From positions 1,614,751-1,678,750 of the forward strand of contig OZ037773.1 in the NCBI GenBank assembly GCA_964035545.1: a stretch of DNA of 64,000 nucleotides, in the 5' to 3' direction. Below, one piece after another: positions 16,317 to 27,500 of this stretch. Below the pieces are notes generated by a model, which did no database searches, was not told the DNA's origin, and saw nothing but the letters and a program-made list of their open reading frames with translations. Position 1 is the first letter of the stretch, and each line of letters opens with the position of its first letter. The stretch comes from Bugula neritina. Its lineage: Eukaryota > Bryozoa > Gymnolaemata > Cheilostomatida > Bugulidae. A program made the position numbers and the translations under genes.

Positions 16317-18740
16317 TATAATAATATATATATATTATATATATATATACTCTATAATAATATATATATATATTATATATATATATATATTATAATTATT
16401 ATATATATATATATTATATTATATATCTAACTAAATTTTACAAATCCTCTGAACAAGCTAGAAGAAGTGGACAATAACAATATTATAATAAACAGAGATA
16501 CAATGCATATCGAAATGAAATAAATAAATAAACTTACACAGAGTTAAATCTAGAGCCAAAGAAATCTTACATAGTTTAGTTGAATGTATTTTAAAGCAAC
16601 ATTTTAGAAATTGTCTGTCCTTGGTTTTTATCAAACTAAGGGAAGACAACTGATGATAATGGATTATTTGACGTAAAAACATTGAAGAAATTAGAAAAAA
16701 TTATTACCAAAAAGTGGATAAAGGAGATATGGAAAAAAATTTAGGGGAACTGAAATGAATTCCCAATAAATTAGAACAGAGTTACAGAAAAAAGCTGTTA
16801 GGTTGTGAAAACGGGGACTAATAAATATTTTAACATTAATGTGCTGGTTTTGTGAGAAGTGAATAGAAATGAGCGTACTAGGTATGTAGGAGCATCAGCT
16901 ACCTGTGTAGGAGCACAGGCTATCTTTGTCATATTTCAGAAAAGAAATGATTTAGCAGCATATCTATAGTTAATAGAATGTTAGTATAGTAAAGGTATGG
17001 TTACTCGTTACTATTTATAGTAAATAGTTAGGCATCAGTTACTAGTTACTAGTTAGTAGTATCAGTTACTAGTTACTAGCAGCAGTGAGATCATTACCTG
17101 TTACCTGACAAAAGAGAAAGAAAACTCAAATTGAACATACACCATATTTACAATGACTGTGTATAGTACTTATAGTAATTCAGCGAGTGACTCAACATGG
17201 CCAACTAGTGAACATCAGGTAGTGAATAGCAGGTGACAGCAGGTAGTGAATAGTAGGTGACAGTAGGTAGTGAATAGTAGATGATAGTAGGTAGTGAATA
17301 GCAGGTGATACCAACAACACTCTGTAGGATGAGGACAAAATGGTTAAAAAATCTTTGGTTTGACAGAGAGTGTGCTCTCAACCATCGAATTCACCATAAT
17401 AGACCGATACTATAGTCTACCAAGTGCATAAAGATACTACCCTGGCCTGTCAAATATATAGATTATAACAAAAGTAATAAATCTAAATTTAATAGCCAAT
17501 GATTTAAAGATGACAGACACTGAGGTTAATGCTTTCTCATTGGCTGTGTAGAAGGGAGGACCCAGACACGTGACATACTCGTGACAATAAGAGATGGTGA
17601 GGGATTGATGTGATTGTACGGAGCAGAGAGTGTGGAATACTGATACATAATGTAATATCTAGGGCACAGAGTGAACTACAAGACAAATAATGTGAGCTAC
17701 AACACCATAGAGTGCTAGTAGAAAGAACATTATATAATACATGAGATATGGACATACTATGGACACGCTATGGGGCCTATGGTTACATGTGTATGTCTAC
17801 CAGTATAATACAGTGTACCTGTATACAGTGTACCTGTATACAGTGTACAGATTTACAGTGCACAGGTATACAGTGCACAGGTACGGCTAGCTGTGGTAAG
17901 ATAGCTATCAACGCCACCCCATCAGAAGGTGTATAAACTCTAGAATCTAGAGAACTTATGTAGCCTGAATTGCCATTCTAATATTAAGAAACTTCTCATG
18001 TATTACCATTATCTCCATTTGAGAAATGATGGATCTAAGCCTATTTCAGAAAAATGAGACATGGTAATCTATGACGTCAGTTGCGCAAAGTTTCTGAACA
18101 TCGTAAACTCTAATGGAGTAACATATATGATAACATATGAGCAGAAGTGATTGTGGAGCTGGTAGAGGAAGGACATACAAATAAAGGTCAAGGTCAAAGA
18201 GGTAAAGGTCAAAGAGATGACTCACTCATGGCAGACGGAAGTCTGATCCTCAACCTTCTTTTTTAGGAGACTCAATGACTTGTCAAACTTGGCAAAGAAA
18301 TCTTGGCTGCCGTCAGCGTGAGTTCCGTTTGACCGAGAAGTACTGGAGGTCAAGGTTGAAATACTCCTAGAGTCTGAAGTTGGTATGCTGCCGGTAGACG
18401 AGTCAGGAAGACTGGTTTCTCCTGGAAGACGCTGACTTAAGGGGATTCTGGGATTGTTAGTAGAAAGGTCACAGCTCCTCTGCTCTGAGTAGATTGGAAT
18501 ACTTATAGTGTCTTTGAACGCCAGACTTTCATTGTTCCACAGTCTGTTGTATCGCTTTATATCCGCTACAGAAGTGTCATATCTGATAGCCAAAGAATTC
18601 AATGTGTCTCCAGGCTGTACTTTGTGTGAGGTGATGGATTTAGGTGTTTGGTAAGAGTTTAAATAATAAGGGGTGGTGGTCACTGCAGCCCCATACCCCC
18701 GCTGTCTTGTTAGTAGCAGACCTCGGTCTTCATCAGCCAT
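15894..18740 (-). CDS. LysM domain-containing protein (LYSMD1/2-like)
   Basis: Two coding exons on the minus strand, 18740-18226 and 16122-15894, give 247 residues; a GAG codon is split GA|G across the intron. A single LysM domain occupies about residues 39-83: HKVQPGDTLNSLAIRYDTSV, then ADIKRYNRLWNNESLAFKDT and ISIP, with the typical GDTL motif and asparagine-rich turn. The remainder is low-complexity Ser/Thr with a short charged helix near the first exon's end (FFAKFDKSLSLLKKK), matching the helix that follows the LysM region in LYSMD1/2. No signal peptide or transmembrane segment is seen, which argues for the cytosolic LYSMD1/2 type rather than the membrane-anchored LYSMD3/4. Molecular function is poorly known. 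The start at 18740 (MADEDRG) sits just after a possible acceptor (TTATTTAG), so an upstream non-coding exon is possible. Confidence 0.9.
16226..16425. repeat. (TA)n microsatellite (LysM gene intron)
   Basis: Nearly pure TA dinucleotides from about 16226 to 16313, then interrupted TA-rich blocks to about 16425. Likely length-variable. Confidence 0.95.
17215..17315. repeat. Short minisatellite (LysM gene intron)
   Basis: About five copies of a roughly 19-bp unit close to AGGTAGTGAATAGTAGGTG. Confidence 0.8.
17805..17885. repeat. Short tandem repeat CAGTGTACCTGTATA
   Basis: Five degenerate copies of a 15-16 bp unit in the LysM gene intron. Confidence 0.75.
18072..18088. promoter_or_regulatory. 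Adjacent CRE and C/EBP palindromes (intronic)
   Basis: TGACGTCA (full cAMP-response element) is followed one base later by TTGCGCAA (full C/EBP palindrome). Both are perfect bZIP sites. They lie in the LysM gene intron about 140 bases from exon 1. Function is not shown; the arrangement could be an intronic enhancer or coincidence. Confidence 0.35.
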
Positions 18741-21592
18741 ATGTGTAGCTAAATAAACAAGAATAACATACAAGAATAGATATATTATATATCAGCATGC
18801 ATAAGTCTCTAGTATATAATAGTCCATAAAACTAGTTAGCTACAGTTGAAAAAAAAACCAATATTTCATGCTTTCATCAGTAATGACTTTTCTCCAGAAA
18901 GAATAAAATATTGAACTCAATATCTTAATTTAATGAAATGAAGTTTTAAATCTAATCTATAATTGTGTCTTCTATTGAACATTTTCAACCACTAACACCA
19001 TTTGTTATATCACGTAGACCTTCCATTCAGTATACTACTAGCATGGCTAATTGCACTAGAAGTACTGCTACCAGCATAAATTACTATGAAATAGAAAAAC
19101 CACAATAATGTACCATATAGCTATACCTACAAAACAAAAGGAAAGTGTGATAATATCACTAAGTATCCAGCTTCTTTAATTTACTTCACCATGTCTGGCA
19201 GACTTGTAATCACTCATTCTCACCTGCCATTACTGTCAGTGTCACAAGTCACTACTGTCTGTCACATGTCAAAACTATCCACATGTTGCTACTGTCAATG
19301 TCAAATACTACTGTGGGGTCAGTCAGAGTGAGAATATTCAGTGTGAAGTAAGTGATAGGTCCAGATTAAAGTCAACATTTTAAAAATACCATATAACTAA
19401 TATATTTTAGATCAGTAATTAAACACAGGCTTTTACTTGATGCAGTGATATATTAAATATTTATATTGGCATCCAAGCTTGAAATTTTCATCTTAGTTTC
19501 ACTATTCATTTTGATATTCCTTTTTACATAGATAGCAAATATTTTACTCTAATGCAAAATGAAACAGTTGGATAGTTATAAATGATGAATGTACTACAGA
19601 GTAGGATATAACATACAGCTATAATGTCAGTTAATGGGTCACTCTAACCTTAGCCTTAGAAGGAATCTTGAAATAAAATATTTAGAATATACAACACAGT
19701 ACAGCCAGTGCATATTGTGGACTATGCTCACTGTTACTTCAGACACACATTAAATGATTAGTAATTCACAGATATCCAACCATATCAAATATAGAAGAGC
19801 ATGGGGCAGAAATAGCTTCTTGTGAAATCTTGTAAATACATTAAATGAGCTTCTATCTTAAATAATCCAACAGAATTTTGACTTTTGACTTTTTTCTTCT
19901 TCCATTTTTGTTCATGCCTACTTATATTATAATCAGTATTTACACTGAATTTAGCAATGTGTTGTCATGTTTGTGATATGCAATCAATCAATCAATCAGT
20001 CAATTAATCAATGAGTATGACTTATTTTAACAGTAACAGTAACTGTAGATGTGAGAGTTAGCTTGAGTAGGCTTTATTCATCACAATTCATCCCATAGAA
20101 AATTGACGATTGGATTTTAAAATTGTTATCACCATAGTAGCACTAAGGAATGACAAGTTGAATGCAAACATTTATGCCTGAAAATAAGGCACTACATTAG
20201 AAATAGAAGAAATAAAAACATACTCATAAAACTAGTTGAGACTTATGAATAAAAAGGTAAGCAGAGAGCCTGTTGTTAGCAGATCGGAACCTGGAACTTT
20301 TCAATCGAAATTACAAGGTGGCCATAATGAAAGAAAAAGCAGAGGAAAGTGATGGATGTGTAATGCAAGAGATGTAACTGTAATGCAGATACTCAGCAAA
20401 TGTGAAAATTTAACACAAGGAGAATATACAAAGAGATATGATCCTATAGTTGGTCTACATGGTCTACATACAAAACTGTAGATTAGATGGCATCACTTGA
20501 AGTACATTAGAAAAATACTCATTGACTAAACAGACAGCTCAACTAGCATCAAATCAAACCTTCATCTTGATCTTCAAAAAATCCTATAATCACATTTACT
20601 ATTAGTATTGCATTTTGATTTACAATAAGTATAGTAATAATTAATGGTGTATCATAATTATTATTGAATTATTATTTAAGATATAATATAGTTATACTTA
20701 TACTATAAGTTATAGTATAAGATTAAGTATATTCATAATTAATTAATTTAATTCAATTGGTAAACTAAAAGTGAAACTGTTATTAGTAATACTAATACTA
20801 TTAGTAATACTATTAGTATTACATTTACTCTAGACATAGTATAAATATAATAGAATAATTATTACTCAGAATCTATATTGGACAGCTACCCATTTACTGT
20901 TGAACTTGATAAAACTAAAATTAAATGCTATTAGTATTTCTATGCCGGTTATTGTTACACTTAGTCTTACTGTCACTGGTTAAGCTAACACTTTCACTTT
21001 GGGTTTGACTCCCAGTGACACTTACAGTTGTGAGTTACTGTTAGTGTTACCCATGGCCATACTTATACTCATAGTGAGTATCATACTCATAGTGATAGTC
21101 AATAGTCATACTGATGCCGATGGTGCTTACAGTTACTGACTTAGACTTACAGTTACGAATACTTACTCATTGATCAGAAATCATGCGCATGAACCAACTT
21201 TTTCGATGTCTCAAATGCTTTCTTTCACACATTGACATAACAAATGCGAGGTTATTAAAACAAGTAGCGTGTGAAATTAACTTGAACGACTTTTGGTTTT
21301 CATGTTGATGTTACTCGTTAGCTCAAATTGAAATTAATCTGCTAGACAAAGTACGATAATAGTTGACTCGCTAGCGAAACGAAACCACGCCGGAAATATC
21401 ACTTGCAAAAGGAAACCCATATCACAATTACGTCTACAACGTCTACAACGTCTGCAAAGCGAGATCCTTTGGCTTTTGGCTTTGCACTTTGCAGTTGCAC
21501 TTTGTCTGCAAATTACAAAACTTTAAAGAATCAGCAGTCCGACGTTGATTACTTTCAGTTTTTATTCCTCAAATTTTTAAAATTATTAATGT
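18741..21592. other. Divergent intergenic region (LysM gene / ACSS1-like gene)
   Basis: Both neighbouring genes read away from this 2.85-kb spacer, so both promoters should lie in it. I see no TATA box at either end. It contains a decayed retrotransposon copy (20395-20590) and ATT/ACT-rich simple sequence around 20760-20830. Otherwise unremarkable AT-rich DNA. Confidence 0.5.
20395..20590 (+). pseudogene. Decayed, internally deleted copy of the R2-type endonuclease fragment
   Basis: Two blocks match the fragment at 3564-4094. The first (about 20395-20450) corresponds to its start (TGTGAAAATTTAACACAAGG); the second (about 20467-20590) to its end (ACAAAACTGTAGATTAGATG through the last codons). 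The middle, about 350 bp including the catalytic endonuclease core, is deleted, and the frame is broken. This copy reaches slightly further upstream than the intact one. Confidence 0.8.
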
Positions 21593-24500
21593 ATGTTAAT
21601 AAACAATAACATTAATATGAGACTGAGTTTGATTACTAAACTAAAACTACGAAACCCAAATCTATCTTCGCAAAATCCTAGATTAAGATTTAGCACAAAG
21701 TCAAACGGCTCTTACAGTAGCACAACTACTACACCTAAGTCATTACTTGATTTTGCACGATTAAAACCCAGTCGACGTAATAAATTCTTACCCTTCTCTG
21801 TCCAATTAAGTAGTTATTCCTCATCACCTTGGCCTGAATTTAGCCAGTATGAAACTCATGCTGAATTGTATCAGTTTAGTTTAGATAATCCAGAAAGTTT
21901 TTGGGGAACATTGGCTAAGAGTAAGTTAAGATGGCAGCAATTATTCGATAAAGTGCATCAATGCGATATGGAGAAAGGGCAGTTTTCCTGGTTCTTAAAT
22001 GGAAGTCTTAACATTTCCGGTAAGTACAAACATACCTACTGCATGAATTTAAAAAATCATTTTTTAATTTCTTTATATTTTTTCAACACTAAGTATGATG
22101 TGCCTAATTAAGGTAGACTTCAAAGTGATCTTATTAAACATTAATTGAATTCCGATTGTTAAACATCAATGTTTTCGACATTTCATAACTATACTTTCAG
22201 ATAACTGCATAGACAGACATGTGGAGTCAAATCCTAATCAAACTGCTCTTATCTGGGAAAAAGATGAGCCTGGAACTGAGGAGAGAGTAAGCTACAAGTG
22301 AGTAAAACTGGAGCTGGTAAAAGTGTAAGTGAGAGTGTAGTTTAAAGGATAAAGGTGTGAAGTAGAAAGAACTTAGAGTCTTAGACTGTAACAGGGCATG
22401 CAATTGGCATACTGGAACTCAATATTTTAGTTTTTCCAGTTGTTTTTGTAGTCACGTCACTTTTTAATTTAACTTTGTACATGCAAAATGTCCTACTCTT
22501 TGTCTGATAGACCTTCTCTTTGTTTGTTAGAGAGCTCTTGGATATGACATGCAGAGTAGCCAATGTTCTGAAAGGTCATGGCATTAGTAAAGGAGATCGG
22601 GTGGCTATCTATATGCCCAACTCACCACTAGCTGTAGCCTCTATGTTGGCGTGTATGAGAATAGGGGCTGTACACAGCGTTGTGTTTGCTGGATTCAGTG
22701 CAGAGGCTTTAGCTACTCGGATACAAGATGGTAGGTTATTGTCATAGAGTTACCTCTCCCCTAGGATACAAGATGGTAGGTTATTGTCATAGAGTTACCT
22801 CTCCCCTAGGATACAAGATGGTAGGTTATTGTCATAGAGTTACCTCTCCCTTAGGATACAAGATGGTAGGTTATTGTCATAAAGTTACCTCTCCCCTAGG
22901 ATACAAGATGGTAGGTTATTGTCATAGAGTTACCTCCACCCTAGGATACAAGGTGGTAGGTTATTGTCATAGAGTTACCTCTCCCCTAGGATACAAGGTG
23001 GTAGGTTATTGTCATAGAGTTACCTCCACCCTAGGATACAAGGTGGTAGGTTATTGTCATAGAGTTACCTCTCCCCTAGGATACAAGATGGTAGGTTATT
23101 GTTATAAAGTTAAAAGCTACTTGCAGTTATGCAACTGCTTTTTACTTACTGTTGAAAACTGGCAGCTAGCTCTGTTTTGGTATCTCGTCATGAAATATAC
23201 TGAGAAATATTAACGCTGCTAATGATCATCAGCTGCTGTTGTAGATCAAAAGTGAAAACTCTCACCAAGGTAAGCTAGATGCTAGAATGATTGTAATTTT
23301 TTTAGTTCCAATTTTGTATTTTTAAAAAAATGGTATTCGGTATTGTTTGCTCTTGAAAGGTTTGACAAATGTAGTATGTCGGGGCTAGTTTCTTCTCAAT
23401 CGCTTACTGTAATGTTTTAGCAGTTAAGTGAAAGTAAGTTATTCCTGTTTGATGAACTCTTGTTGTAAGAGTCATATAAGCACCAGGATATCTGACTAGC
23501 CATCTTTTGTGTATAAAGTTTATAAAATAAAGTCAGTATAGGTTGGTGTCCAGCTACAAAAACACTTCTTCTGTAGTATAATTTAGTGCCAGAAAGATAA
23601 TATTTTTTATGTCAGTAACTTCTTTTTTTTCTATTACAAATTTACCTACTTCTAAAAATATACTATGACATTGTATGTGCTCAATATTGTCGCTTTTTTA
23701 ATATTTTTTTTGTAATATTTTGGAGATTTTTAAGATGAAAATATCTGGTAGCCTAAGATGAATTTGTCTTATCAGAGAATTGCATTAGGATGATTCTACT
23801 AATATATTCTTTTTGTGACTGGACATTTCTCTCTCTCTCTCTCTATCTTTCTCTATCTCTCTCTGGTTTATGTGTAGCTTCTTGCGTGGCTGTTACCACA
23901 ACAGCTATCTTTCTCTATCTCTCTCTGGTCTGTGTGTAGCTTCTTACGTGGCTGTTACCACAACAGCTATCTTTCTCTATCTCTCTCTGGTCTGTGTGTG
24001 GCTTCTTGTGTGACTGTGATCACAACAGCTATCTTTCTCTATCTCTCTCTGGTCTGTGTGTGGCTTCTTGTGTGACTGTGATCACAACAGCTATCTTTCT
24101 CTATCTCTCTCTGGTCTATGTGTAGCTTCTTGCGTGACTGTGATCACAACAGCTATCTTTCTCTATCTCTCTCTGGTCTGTGTGTAGCTTCTTGTGTGAC
24201 TGTGATCACAACAGCTATCTTTCTCTATCTCTCTCTGGTCTATGTGTAGCTTCTTGCGTGGCTGTGATCACAACAGACCAGGCTGTCAGAGGTGGGAAAA
24301 CCATTGAGCTGAAGAAAACAGTTGACTCAGCTGTAGAACAATGTCCTTCTGTCAGGAATGTGTTTGTCGCCAGGAGAACAGGTGCAGATGTGCCCTATCA
24401 GAGCAAAGATGTTTCTCTTGATAAGGTAATGTATACATTGTATTTGAACTGGCTATTGTATACAATAACCATTTTATTATCCATAAAGTTGAAAGGTTAA

Positions 24501-27500
24501 CAGCTCTAAACAGAATAATGGCAGCCAGCGCAACAAGTAATTGAAGAGGTATATATCACAGCTGCTGCTTCAGCATAGCTCAATAACCAAAACCACAAAA
24601 ATGTTATCAAGTTTATTTGTTTCAAAATTTATCATGAAGAACTATTTTTAAAAAGTTTTTGAACTGCTAATATGTGTGTCTCTATCAAAATATATCTATC
24701 TCCTAAAGGAACAATTCTATAGCATAGTTGGGATTTTAAGTAGCAGCCAAACTTTAAATTTGTAATGAGTTTGCTCTTTATATTGTAATTTAATTAAATC
24801 CCTACCAGGAGAAAGCAACTCCTAATTGTAAACCGGGTACCAGGGATGTTGAAAAAGAGTCTATTACATTATAATGTAATATAATCTAGTCCTTTATAAA
24901 ATAATATTTTGCAATGTAATATATGATATAATATGAATATTATTACAATATGATATAATATAATACCATACAATACGATAGACAATATAATATGACAATA
25001 GAATAATATAACGTAGTAAGTATGATATAAGAAGATATACTACGACATAATATGATGACCATCTAGTCTACTATAATCTAATATGATATAATAGAATATG
25101 CTGTAATGCCATTACAAATACATGATATGATGAAGATGATGGATAATAGTAGCATATAATATGGTTCTATATAATATAGTAGCATATAGTATGATTGCAT
25201 ATAATATAATATAATATAGTATAGTAGCATATAGTATGATTGCATATAATATAATATAATATAGTATAGTAGCATATAGTATGATTGTATATAATATAAT
25301 ATAATATAGTAGCATATAGTATGATTGCATATAATATAATATAATATAATATAGTAGTATATAGTATGATTGTATATAATATAATATAATATAGTATAGT
25401 AGTATATAGTATGATTGTATATAATATAATATAGTAGTATATAGTATGATTGTATATAATATAATATAATATAATATAGTAGCATATAGTATGATTGTAT
25501 ATAATATAATATAATATAGTAGCATATAGTATGATTGTATATAATATAATATAATATAGTAGCATATATTATAATATAATATAATATAATATAATATGAT
25601 GTGTGTTCAGCTAATGGAACAGGCAGACACATCTTGTCCGGCAGAGCAAATGGAGAGTGAGGATCCATCCTTCATGTTGTATACATCTGGCAGCACTGGA
25701 AAACCAAAGGGTTTACTTCATTCTACTGCTGGATATCTTCTCTATGTCGCCTTAACTCACCAGGTATAATCTGCAGTCAGAGTATACTCTGTAGTCAATA
25801 TAATCTGCAGTCAGGGTGTAATCTGCACAGGGTGTAATCTGTAGTCGGAATGTAATATGTAGTCTGCATAATACACCATTTACTATAGTATGCGTGTAGA
25901 GTTTAGATTTAGTGTATTTATTCATTTAGATATTCATACACACGCAGCATAAAAACACAGTTTGACTTTGTTGAACAGAGCTGACAACCCTTCCTTCTTA
26001 CTCTGTGAACTATACAGCCTTCTGCTAAGGATGTCTATTCTGCTATAATCATTCGCAGAGTTTCCAACCTTGACTTTTGGTTGGTCAAGGAAGACAACTC
26101 TGGTTTATATTTGCAGGCGGTGTTCAACTGTAGCCCTGGAGATGTCTATGCTTGTGTAGCTGATATCGGGTGGATTACTGGGCACTCGTATGTAGTGTAT
26201 GGACCTCTGTCTAATGGTGTCACCAGTGTGCTATTCGAAAGTATTCCTACTTACCCAGACCCTGGTTAGTCCAAGCACTAGTTTCTATGGTGATATGTAC
26301 ACAATAGTTGCTATGGTGATATGTACGCTATGGTGATATGTACGCAATAGTTGCTCTGGTGATATGTACACAATAGTTGCTATGGTGATATGTATGCAAT
26401 GGTTGCTATGGTGATATGTACGCAATAGTTGCTCTGGTGATATGTATGCAATAGTTGCTCTGGTGATATGTACACAATAGTTGCTATGGTGATATGTACG
26501 CAATAGTTGCTCTGGTGATATGTACACAATAGTTTCTATGGTGATATGTATGCAATAGTTGCTATGGTGATATGTATGCAATGGTTGTTATGGTAATATG
26601 TACACAATAGTTGCTATGGTGATGTGTACACATTGGTTGCTATGGTGATATGTACGTACTGGTTGCTATGATAATATGTATGCAATGGTTGCTGTGTTTG
26701 CCTGTAGGCAGATACTGGGAGATGGTGGAAAGGTTAAAGGTCAATCAGTTTTACACGGCGCCCACGGCAATCAGACTACTCATCAAGGCAGGTGAGTGGA
26801 CAACTCCTACATAAGTAAGAGTTGGTTTTCCATGACTGTGATAGTAGGCGGTACTAGTCATATGACTGTGATAGTAGGCGGTACTAATCACATGACTGTG
26901 ATAGTAGGCGGTACTACTAGTCACATGACCACGTACCACTACTACTGAAACTAAGTTCTAGCTTTTGCTGCAGGGGATTCGTGGCCTCAGAAGTATAACC
27001 TGTCTTCACTGAAGACTTTAGGGTGTGTGGGGGAGCCCCTCAACCATGAGGCCTGGGAGTGGTACAACAAGTTTGTAGGCCAGTCTCGGTGTGACATTGT
27101 GGACACCTGGTGGCAGACAGGTAATGTCCCAGCATATGGTGTCCGATTACATGGTACCATACTATATCACATGGTGTCATACTGTATCACACCACATGGT
27201 ATCATACTGTATCACATCACATGGTATCATACTGTATCACATCACACCATAATTTGTCATGTGAAAGATTGACTATTCTCTGTAAACATCCAGTTCATAG
27301 ATGTAAAGTTTTACACTAAGCGTATCCATAGAACTAATCTCTGTAATGTAACATTGATTACAATTACTACCTTGCTGTACTTCATAGTGTCGATTACTTA
27401 TCATGTACTTACCCTGTATTCTTATCTGATGTGCCTGCAGTCTTATCTTATTTTTTCTTAATGTCGCCTAATCAGTAACGCCAGTTTTCTCTATGATGTA

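Noticed and set aside
22728-23213. 161-codon open frame with 15-residue repeats
   Set aside because: It is the 45-bp intron minisatellite read in a frame different from the exon; the exon frame hits a stop at once.
22719-24250. CRISPR-like arrays of regular repeats
   Set aside because: The repeats are contiguous without unique spacers, lie in introns of an animal gene and include exon sequence.
25078-25668. Long minus-strand open frames rich in Ile and Tyr
   Set aside because: They are produced by the AT minisatellite in ACSS1 intron 4; no family, and the frame repeats the unit.
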